Of a DNA stretch of 35,822 nt, positions 27,916 through 35,822 are shown in pieces. Where the stretch lies: contig JACCZI010000151.1 of NCBI GenBank assembly GCA_013696015.1, positions 1 to 35,822 of the forward strand. The letters run 5' to 3'. The position numbers were made by a program, and so were the translations under genes. The stretch comes from Nocardioidaceae bacterium (GTDB taxonomy: Bacteria; Actinomycetota; Actinomycetes; Propionibacteriales; Nocardioidaceae). The notes beneath the pieces were generated by a model, which saw only the letters and a program-made list of their open reading frames with translations, did not search any database and was not told the DNA's origin. Each line of letters starts with the position of its first letter. Positions within the stretch are counted from its first letter, which is position 1.

Positions 27916-30698
27916 CCCCCAGCGAGGCGACTACCGGCGCTGACGGCCCTGCTGATCGGGCCGCGGAATGGCGCGTCGTCGCGTACGTCGCGACCCTCCT
28001 GCTGGGCACCGTAGCAACGGTCCTGGCCGGCCTGACGTGGGACCTGGTTCCGCCCGGCAACGGGCCCTGGTTAGGGCTGCCTTTCCTCGCGGCGGCCCTG
28101 GTCGCAGCCGAACAGCTTCGGATCCGCTATCGGCGCGGCAGTGATGTCGACGCGATCACGCTCTTCGAGGCGGTGCTCGCACCGCTGCTTTTCACCTTCC
28201 CACCGCATGTTGTCGTGGTCACGGTCGCCATCTCCCAGGCCATAACCGCGGTGCTGCGACGAACGGTCTGGATCAAGGCAGCGTTCAACATCTCGATGTG
28301 GTCGCTGGCCGCTGGGGTCGGCAGCCTGGTGCTCGGCCTGCTGGTGCGTGAGTCTGGCGCCACGCTGGAGTCGCTCGGCTTCCTCGTGATAGCGCTGGCT
28401 GCTGTCGCCGTGGTCAACAACACCGCCTTCACCGTGGTGCTCGCCATCAGTGGCCGGCAGTCACTGACCTCGGTGCTGCGAGGGCTGGCGCCGATCATCG
28501 TGCCGGGCTGGATCGGCGGCTGGCTGGTCAACCTGCTGATGGGCCTGCTCTTCGTGCTCGCCGACGCCGGCCACCCGATCGCAGTGGTGCTTTTCCCCAT
28601 GCCGCTTGTGGTGCTGCACCTGGCCTACAGGGGCTACGCGTCGGCGCGGACCGACCGCCGTCGGCTGACCGGCCTTCGGGCGGCGGTGACCGCGCTCTCC
28701 GAACCGTTGCGACCGTTCGATGCGATCGACGACTACCTGTGTGAGGTCGTCCGCGGCTTCGAGTCACGCGCCGCCGCGCTGGTGGTCCTCGACGAGACCG
28801 GCGAGTACGACACGTACCTGCTGGCGCCACCCGCCAGCACTGCGGAGGAACGTCAGACGACGCCGCTGGAGCGGACCCTCGCGAACGCTTCGGAGCCGAC
28901 ACGCGTGGCGGCGACCGATGGGCACCCGCTAGCCGCGAAGCTGGCCGATGCCGGTTGGCGCGAGTGTCTGTGCGCACCGCTCGTGGACGAGCACCGCCGC
29001 CTCGGCGTCCTGATCGTCTACGACCGGACTGGTCTGGAAGGCACTGCCACCGCCGACCTGGTGGTCCTGGAGGCGCTTGCCCGCGAGACGGCGCACACCT
29101 TGGCCCGCGGCCGCCTGTTCGAAAGCGTCCTTGAGGAGCGGCGCAAGCTCGACCAGATCGTGAGCACGACCTCCGACGGCATCTTCACCCTCGGTGAGGA
29201 TGGGTCCGTCCTGAGCTGGAACTCCGCCTGTGAGCAGATCACCGGCCTGACCGAGGCCGCCGTACTCGGTCAGCGCGACACTATGCAGTGTCTGGAGGCG
29301 CGAACCACCGCGGGCTCGCGCGTCGACTTCTCCGGCTGGGCCGCCGACCCCGCGCTGCCGCACGACATCGTGATCACGACGCTCCGAGGGGCTCACCGCC
29401 GGTTGTCCTGCTCGACAAGCCCGGCCGCCGACGTCGACGGACGCAGCGAGACACTCGTGGTCGTCGCCCGAGACATCACCCCGGTCGAGGAGCACGAGGA
29501 GCTGCGCGAGCAGCTCAGCCGGCTCGCCGAGGCACAGGCTGCCCAGCGGTTGGTGGTCGACCACCTGCAGAAGGCGGTGGCCCCGGAACCACCGGAGATC
29601 GAGGGTGCAGACCTCGCTGTCAACTACGTTGCCTCGGACCCCTCGTCCCCAACCGGGGGTGATCTCTACGACTGGCACCTGCTGCCCTCGGGCGAGCTGC
29701 ATCTGGCGGTCGTGGATGTGCTGGGCCATGGCGTGGCGGCGACCAAGGCGGCGCTCACCGTCGTCCACACCTTGCGCTTCATCGCGGTCGAGGGCACCCC
29801 CCTGGACCGGGTCGTCGCCCGCGCGGACTCGCTGCTGAGCGCGCAGGACAGCGACCTGGTGGCAACTGTCGTCGTGGCCCGGTACAACCCCGCGACAGGG
29901 GACTTGCGGGTCGCGTCCGGCGGCCACCCTCCGGCGCTCGTTGTCGGCGCCGATGGCGAGGTCACCCAGATCGCGGCGACCGGAGGCGCGATCGGCTGGC
30001 CGGCGGTGGGCAGCGACAACGTGGTGACGGTGCGGCTTCGCATTCACGAGTCGCTGGTGCTGTACACCGACGGCTTGATCGAAGCACGCAAGGACATCCT
30101 CGAAGGCATGGACTCCCTTGTTCGCCATGCCAGTGAGGTGGCGTACCTGCCCGCGCACCGGCTCGCCGAAGAGCTCGTCGACCGAGCCCTGTCGGGTGCC
30201 GACCGGCGCGACGACAGCCTGGCGTTGGTGTTGCGCCGAACTCGCGTCCGGGCCCGACCAGAGCGGATGCGGTGGTGCAGCGACCCGGCTGACGCCGCTG
30301 CCGTCAAGAGCGCGCGGCGCGGGCTGCTCGAGTGGCTCACCAACGAGGGCCGGGCCGCCGACGACCCGCTGCTGGTGGCCTCGGAGCTGCTCGCCAATGC
30401 GGTCAACGTGGCGCGGGACTCGGTGGTGTTGACCGCCGAGCTCTTGGACGGGCTCGTCGTCCTCGAGGTCTCCGATGACGGCCCCGGCGATGCGAACCTG
30501 GACTCGCGCGGTCGACGTCTGCCGGACGCCGACAGTGAAGCGGGCCGCGGTCTTTTCCTCGTGCGTTGTCTCAGTGAGCAGGTCACGATCCTGAGCACCA
30601 CGGAAGGCACCGTGATCCGGTGCTCGGTCGCGGCACGGCGACGGTCCGCGGCCACCGACGGCGCGTCGGCGGGTCGCCTCGTCGGCCCCGGCCGCTGA
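27912..30698 (+). CDS. Membrane sensor with GAF-, PAS-, SpoIIE/PP2C- and HATPase-like regions (phosphatase / anti-sigma kinase type regulator)
   Basis: Multi-TM N-terminus (aa ~20-240), GAF-like region, PAS-like LDQIVSTTSDGIFTLGEDGSVLSWNSACEQITG, PP2C GDLYDWHLLPSGELHLAVVDVLGHG...LYTDGLIEAR...RRDDSLALVLRR, HATPase SELLANAV/VSDDGPG/GRGLFLV; GTG start overlaps upstream stop (GTGA). Confidence 0.9.
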   Translation: MTPSEATTGADGPADRAAEWRVVAYVATLLLGTVATVLAGLTWDLVPPGNGPWLGLPFLAAALVAAEQLRIRYRRGSDVDAITLFEAVLAPLLFTFPPHVVVVTVAISQAITAVLRRTVWIKAAFNISMWSLAAGVGSLVLGLLVRESGATLESLGFLVIALAAVAVVNNTAFTVVLAISGRQSLTSVLRGLAPIIVPGWIGGWLVNLLMGLLFVLADAGHPIAVVLFPMPLVVLHLAYRGYASARTDRRRLTGLRAAVTALSEPLRPFDAIDDYLCEVVRGFESRAAALVVLDETGEYDTYLLAPPASTAEERQTTPLERTLANASEPTRVAATDGHPLAAKLADAGWRECLCAPLVDEHRRLGVLIVYDRTGLEGTATADLVVLEALARETAHTLARGRLFESVLEERRKLDQIVSTTSDGIFTLGEDGSVLSWNSACEQITGLTEAAVLGQRDTMQCLEARTTAGSRVDFSGWAADPALPHDIVITTLRGAHRRLSCSTSPAADVDGRSETLVVVARDITPVEEHEELREQLSRLAEAQAAQRLVVDHLQKAVAPEPPEIEGADLAVNYVASDPSSPTGGDLYDWHLLPSGELHLAVVDVLGHGVAATKAALTVVHTLRFIAVEGTPLDRVVARADSLLSAQDSDLVATVVVARYNPATGDLRVASGGHPPALVVGADGEVTQIAATGGAIGWPAVGSDNVVTVRLRIHESLVLYTDGLIEARKDILEGMDSLVRHASEVAYLPAHRLAEELVDRALSGADRRDDSLALVLRRTRVRARPERMRWCSDPADAAAVKSARRGLLEWLTNEGRAADDPLLVASELLANAVNVARDSVVLTAELLDGLVVLEVSDDGPGDANLDSRGRRLPDADSEAGRGLFLVRCLSEQVTILSTTEGTVIRCSVAARRRSAATDGASAGRLVGPGR

Positions 30699-30725
30699 GC
30701 CACGGGTCGGGGCTACGGTTGCCGT

Positions 30726-31439
30726 GTGAAGGCACGCGTGGCGCAGATGTGGCGATACCCGGTGAAGTCGTTGCAGGGGGAGCAGGTCGACGCACTCATG
30801 CTCACACCCAACGGCTTGGAGGGCGACCGGTCGTACGCGATCTTCGACGTCGAGAGCGGCTTCGGGCTGACGGCGCGACGTCTTCCCCAGCTGTTGTTCG
30901 CCTCGGCCCGGATCCGAGATGACCGCAGCGTGGAGATCACGTTGCCCGACGGCCATTTCGGTGACGACGACGCCGCGCTGTGTGAGTGGCTGGGCCGCAA
31001 GGTGGCATTGCGGTCCGTCGACGAACCGACGTCGCGCCGGTACGAGAACCCGGCCGACTTCGAGAGCGAGACTCGGTGGGAGCCTTTCGATGGCTCGCGG
31101 GGTGCCTTCCACGACTCGCCGCGGGCCGCCGTGTCGCTGCTGTCCTACGGCACGATCTCGGGCTGGCCGACGCGGCGGTTCCGGGCAAACCTGCTGCTCG
31201 AGGACGGGGACGAGGATGCCATGATCGGATCGCGCGTGGGTGTCGGCGAGGCGGTGCTGGACGTCCGGACGTCGATCGAGCGCTGCGTGATGGTGACCCG
31301 GCCGCAGCCGGGGGGGATCGAGCGGGACCTCGACGTCCTACGCACCATCCACCGTCAACGCCAGGGCCGGCTCGCCGTCGGCGCGCTGGTCGCCCGGCCC
31401 GGCATGGTGCGCGTCGGCGACCATCTCCAGGCTGCCTGA
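30726..31439 (+). CDS. MOSC domain protein (with N-terminal MOSC beta-barrel)
   Basis: VAQMWRYPVKSLQGEQVDALMLTPNGLEGDRSYAIFD; FRANLLLE; VGEAVLDVRTSIERCVMVTRPQ. Confidence 0.88.
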   Translation: MKARVAQMWRYPVKSLQGEQVDALMLTPNGLEGDRSYAIFDVESGFGLTARRLPQLLFASARIRDDRSVEITLPDGHFGDDDAALCEWLGRKVALRSVDEPTSRRYENPADFESETRWEPFDGSRGAFHDSPRAAVSLLSYGTISGWPTRRFRANLLLEDGDEDAMIGSRVGVGEAVLDVRTSIERCVMVTRPQPGGIERDLDVLRTIHRQRQGRLAVGALVARPGMVRVGDHLQAA

Positions 31440-31504
31440 CCACCACCGACTATGGAGCGCGCCGACCGTCGCGTCATCAACCGGGTTCCGCACTCGGAGC
31501 GCCA

Positions 31505-32317
31505 GTGAGCGGGCGCCGCGATGCCCTCCGCCGGCGGGTGGCGGTGGCAACCTGGCGACCCTCGAGGGACGGTCGCATCTACACCCGCATGGCCGTCGAC
31601 GTGACGGCGGCGCTCGCCTACATCGACGACGTGCGCCGGAGCACCGGCGAGCGCGTGACCGTGACGCACGTCGTCGGGGCGGCGCTGGGGCGTGCCATCC
31701 GGGGTGTGCCGGAGGTCCGCGCCCGGGTCCTGTTCGGCCGCATCCTGAGGCACGAGACGTGCGACATCGCCTTCGCCGTCGACATCGACGGTGGCACGGA
31801 CCTGGCGCCGATCAAGGTGCGCGACATCGACACCAAGACACCGGTCGAGGTGGCACGCGAGCTGGACTTCGGCGCTGCCCGGGCCCGAGCCGGGCAGGAT
31901 CCGCATCACTCGCGCAGCGCGTGGTACGTGCGGGTCGCGCCACCGTGGACGTTGCGGCCGTTGCTGGGAGCGGCCAGCATCCTCGTCGGCGGACTCGGCG
32001 TCGCAGCCTTCGGGCAGCCGGGATTCCCATTGGGCGCCGCGTTCGTGTCCAACGTCGGGTCGTTGGGGCTCGACGAGGGCTATCTGGCGCCGGTGCCGTT
32101 CGCGCGAGTGCCGTTGTACATCTCGATCGGTGCGGTGCGGCAGGAAGCTGTCGCCGTCGGCCGCGACGTGCTGGTACGCCCGCAGGTGGTCATCGGGGCA
32201 ACCGCGGACCACCGACTGGTCGACGGTGCCCATGCCGGCCGGATTGCCACGGTCCTGCGCGAGCTGCTGTTGGACCCGTACCGGCTGGACAAGCCGAGCG
32301 CCCTCCCATCCCCCTGA
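31505..32317 (+). CDS. Stand-alone 2-oxoacid dehydrogenase E2-type acyltransferase catalytic domain
   Basis: VTHVVGAALGRAI, AFVSNVGSLGLDEGYLAPVPFARVPLYISIGAV, ATADHRLVDGAHAG (HxxxDG); no lipoyl domain. Confidence 0.8.
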   Translation: MSGRRDALRRRVAVATWRPSRDGRIYTRMAVDVTAALAYIDDVRRSTGERVTVTHVVGAALGRAIRGVPEVRARVLFGRILRHETCDIAFAVDIDGGTDLAPIKVRDIDTKTPVEVARELDFGAARARAGQDPHHSRSAWYVRVAPPWTLRPLLGAASILVGGLGVAAFGQPGFPLGAAFVSNVGSLGLDEGYLAPVPFARVPLYISIGAVRQEAVAVGRDVLVRPQVVIGATADHRLVDGAHAGRIATVLRELLLDPYRLDKPSALPSP

Positions 32318-32329
32318 GCCTGGGCGTGG

Positions 32330-33529
32330 TCAGCGGCTGAGCTCGGCCACTCCGGCGACGAGCCGGTCGACATCCGCGTCGCTCGTGTAGGGCGCCAGCC
32401 CGGCACGCACCGCGCCGGTGTCGCCCAGACCCAACCACCGCGACGCCTCGATGGCGTAGAAGCTGCCGGCCGGGGCGTTGACGCCCCGGGTCGCCAAGAA
32501 GGCGTACACCTCAGCCGGTGAGTGCCCGGCCACCGAGAAGAGCACGGTCGGGGTACGCGGAACCGGACGGCCGTGCACGGTCACGTCCGCCAGTCCGGCC
32601 AGCCCCTCGAGCAGCCGGCAGAACAGTCGCTGCTCGTGCTCCTCGGCGGCACGCATCGACGTGAGGACCCGCGACCGCCGGTCGCCCTCGCCGGGCACCA
32701 GATCGGCGATGAAGTCGACAGTTGCAGTCGTGCCCGCGAGCAGCTCGTACGGCAGCGTACCGAGCTCGAGCCGCTCCGGCGCGGCATCGGTGGACGGCAG
32801 CAGCTTGTCGGAGTCGAGCGTCTGGAGCAGCTGCGGTTCGGCCACCAGCACCCCGTGATGGGGACCGAAGAACTTGTACGGCGAGCAGGTGAAGAAGTCG
32901 GCGCCGAGCGCAGCCACATCGACCGGGGCGTGCGGAGCCAGGTGCACGCCGTCGACGAAGAGCAGCGCGCCCACATCGTGCACAGCGGTGGCGATACCGG
33001 CCAGGTCGGGCCGGGTCCCCACCAGGTTGGAGGCACCGGTAACCGCGACCAGCCGGGTCCGCTCGCCGAGCTGCCCGGCGACGGCACCGACAGGAAGCTC
33101 GGCGCTGTCGGGGTCGAACTCCGCCCAGCGCACCGTGGCGCCAGCGCGCTCGGCAGCCTGAACCCACGGTCGTACGTTGGCGTCGTGGTCGAGCCGGGTC
33201 ACCACCACCTCGTCGCCGGTTCCCCACTGCTTGGCCAGGGCTCGAGCAACGTCGTAGGTGATCTGTGTCATCGACCGGCCGAAGACGACGCCACGGGGAT
33301 CGCATCCCAGCAGGTCGGCGACCGCCTGCCGAGCCGCGACCACGATGTCGTCGGCACGCCGCTCCGCCGCGGTGACCGAGCCTCGGTTGGCCAGACCGGC
33401 GCACAGGGCGTCGGCGACCGCCCGGGCGACCGGTGCCGGTGTCTGGGAGCCACCGGGGCCATCGAAGTGGGCGACGCCCTCACGCAGGGCTGGGAACGAC
33501 GCGCGGACGCGCCTGACGTCGAGAGGCAT
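32330..33529 (-). CDS. Cysteine-desulfurase-like aminotransferase class V
   Basis: VRASFPALREGVAHFDGPGGSQTP, VVTRLDHDANVRPW, LFVDGVHLAPHAPVDVAALGADFFTCSPYKFFGPHHGVL. Confidence 0.9.
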   Translation of the reverse strand: MPLDVRRVRASFPALREGVAHFDGPGGSQTPAPVARAVADALCAGLANRGSVTAAERRADDIVVAARQAVADLLGCDPRGVVFGRSMTQITYDVARALAKQWGTGDEVVVTRLDHDANVRPWVQAAERAGATVRWAEFDPDSAELPVGAVAGQLGERTRLVAVTGASNLVGTRPDLAGIATAVHDVGALLFVDGVHLAPHAPVDVAALGADFFTCSPYKFFGPHHGVLVAEPQLLQTLDSDKLLPSTDAAPERLELGTLPYELLAGTTATVDFIADLVPGEGDRRSRVLTSMRAAEEHEQRLFCRLLEGLAGLADVTVHGRPVPRTPTVLFSVAGHSPAEVYAFLATRGVNAPAGSFYAIEASRWLGLGDTGAVRAGLAPYTSDADVDRLVAGVAELSR

Positions 33530-33791
33530 GCGCCCATCCTGCCCGTCGCAGGTCGTCACCGCTCGGGGCGTGACGTCAGCAGCTTTGCGCCACTCGGCAA
33601 GGGCGCGGCAGGTTTGCGCCACCGGCAGTATCCCGACGTCAAGGTTGTGGTCACGACGCCAGTGTCGGGAGGTTCGGCGACGCCGTCGAAGAAAAGAGGT
33701 TCCCTGCGGGGCTGCTTGGCCGTACCGTCGAGACGGACCGATGGCGCGGGGGGACACCACGGCCAGACCTGCGACGAGTGAGGAGCGCGTG

Positions 33792-33896
33792 ATGGCTGGC
33801 AAGAACAAGGGTGGCCGGGAGACCCGCAAGCCCAAGAAGGACAAGAAGGCCAAGGGCGTCCCCGCGGGGTCGTTGACGTCGAAGGCCGGGAAGTAG
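33792..33896 (+). CDS. 34-aa lysine-rich small protein
   Basis: MAGKNKGGRETRKPKKDKKAKGVPAGSLTSKAGK; upstream GAGGAG. Confidence 0.6.
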   Translation: MAGKNKGGRETRKPKKDKKAKGVPAGSLTSKAGK

Positions 33897-33923
33897 CCAG
33901 GTCGGACGACAGGTCGGCAACGC

Positions 33924-34342
<419 letters not shown>

Positions 34343-34346
<4 letters not shown>

Positions 34347-35173
34347 CGCTTGCGAGCCTGCAGTGTGTAGGTGTGCGGCAGGCGTTCCGGTCTGTCCAGC
34401 AGGCGCCACTCGCTGGGCTGGTCGGGCAGCGGCGCCATCATCCCGGGCAGCGCCTCCCACGGGACGCTGTCGTGCTCCACGAGTCCGGTGAGTTCCATAC
34501 CGGTCGCCATCAGGGCGGTGACCACCTCTGAGATGCCGTGGTTCCACTCCACAGTGCGGTTGTGCGTGAAGACCACGTCGGTTGCCACGTACGTGCCGGG
34601 CTCGTCCCACTCCGTCGGCTGGGCGCGCTCGAAGTATGGGTACCCGATGACGAGGCGACCGCTCTCGTCGGGGTCAGCCAGCGACCACAGCACGGGGTGC
34701 CCTTCGCGGATGAACAGCCGCCCGCCGGGCCGAAGCAGGCCGGCCACCACCGAGGCCCACCGGGTGATGTCAGGCAGCCAGCACAAGGCACCGACACCGG
34801 TGAACACCAGGTCGTACGCCTCGGTGCCCAGCAGGTCGACCGCGTCGTACACATCAGCCTCGACGAAGTCGATCTCCGTGCCGGTCAGCTGCGCGAGGCG
34901 ACGGGCCTGCGCCAGCGACGCCGGGGAGAAGTCGAGTCCGCTCATGCGGGCACCGAGCCGGGCCAGCGACAGCGTGTCGGTGCCGATGTGGCACTGCAGA
35001 TGCACCCCGCGCAGGCCGGCGACCTTGCCGAGCAGCGGGAGGTCGAAGCGCACCACGTCGCTGATGTGCCCCGGGTCGGCGACGAACCGGTCGAAGGCGT
35101 AGTCGACCGAGGCGGCGTGCGCTGGGGCTCGTTCGTCCCAGTTGGCCCGGTTCAGAGCGCGGTAGTCCTCCAT
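34343..35173 (-). CDS. Class I SAM-dependent methyltransferase
   Basis: MEDYRALNRANWDERAPAHAAS, VHLQCHIGTDTLSLARLGARMSGLDFSPASLAQARRLA, YDLVFTGVGALCWLPDI. Confidence 0.92.
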
Positions 35174-35207
35174 GGCAGGCACCTTCGCACAGTGGCGACG
35201 TGCGACG

Positions 35208-35624
35208 ATGGCGTACGTGCCGAAGCCGCCGCTGCCGCAATTAGCCCGAGAGCTGCTCGCCGGCCCGAACCCGGCGGTCATCACCACAGTGAGATCCGAC
35301 GGCCAGCCGGTCTCGGTCGCGACCTGGTACCTGCTCGACGGTGACCGGGTGATGGTGACGATGGACGCGGCGCGCAAGCGGCTGGCCTACCTGCGCGCCG
35401 ACCCTCGGGTCAGCCTGACCGCACTGCAGGCCGACGACTGGTACAGCCAGGTGAGCGTGCAGGGCCGCGTGGTCGAGATGCGCGACGACGACGGCCTGGC
35501 AGACGCTGACCGGGTGTCGCGGCACTACAACGGCCGACCGTACCCGGACCGTGAGCGGCCGCGGGTCACCGCCTGGATCGAGGTGGACTACTGGCACGGC
35601 TGGGGCGCCGCCACCGGCTCCTAG
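35208..35624 (+). CDS. Pyridoxamine 5'-phosphate oxidase-like (PPOX class, probably F420-dependent) protein
   Basis: [54 protein letters not shown]. Confidence 0.88.
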   Translation: MAYVPKPPLPQLARELLAGPNPAVITTVRSDGQPVSVATWYLLDGDRVMVTMDAARKRLAYLRADPRVSLTALQADDWYSQVSVQGRVVEMRDDDGLADADRVSRHYNGRPYPDRERPRVTAWIEVDYWHGWGAATGS

Positions 35625-35743
35625 CCGAAGCGTCCGTTGACGTAGTCAGACGTGCGTGGATCGACCGGCGAGTCGAACACGTCCTGGGTCGCACCGCTCT
35701 CGACGACATGCCCGGGCGTCCCCTCCTCGGCGAGGAAGAACGC
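35621..35743 (-). pseudogene. C-terminal 40 aa of a PstB-like phosphate ABC transporter ATPase (truncated or disrupted)
   Basis: Minus strand reads [40 protein letters not shown], characteristic of PstB C-termini; upstream sequence to the window edge does not continue as PstB in any frame. Confidence 0.65.
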
Positions 35744-35822
35744 ACGGCGTGCAGCACCCCGCCGGACGTGACGGGTGCGAGGGGGCCGGTGGGGCTGAGG
35801 TCGTCCGTGAACAGGTTGAGGT

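Noticed and set aside
28929-31112. 727-aa minus-strand ORF opposite the sensor phosphatase and MOSC genes
   Set aside because: Antisense shadow ORF with no domain logic.

Overview
High-GC actinobacterial chromosome window (Propionibacteriales/Nocardioides-like by gene content; this is inference) with about 35 protein-coding genes, mostly core or housekeeping. Recognisable genes include katA, otsA/otsB, groEL with two tandem CIRCE operators, a CysO/MoaD-like sulfur carrier, cutC, a HelD-type helicase, an XPB helicase with a helicase-associated WYL protein, a CPA-type antiporter, an ABC exporter followed by a PemK/MazF-like ORF, DUF445 plus Abi-alpha-like genes, a MOSC protein, a cysteine-desulfurase-like protein and ArfB. 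The most unusual locus is 27.7-30.7 kb. It encodes a 70-aa Sec-type preprotein whose mature part is built from GNSWE(LH/LR) repeats. Its stop codon overlaps (GTGA) the start of a 928-aa membrane sensor with GAF-, PAS-, SpoIIE/PP2C- and HATPase-like regions. This looks like a candidate secreted-peptide/sensor-phosphatase system. All calls come from reading the sequence and supplied translations; no database search was run.
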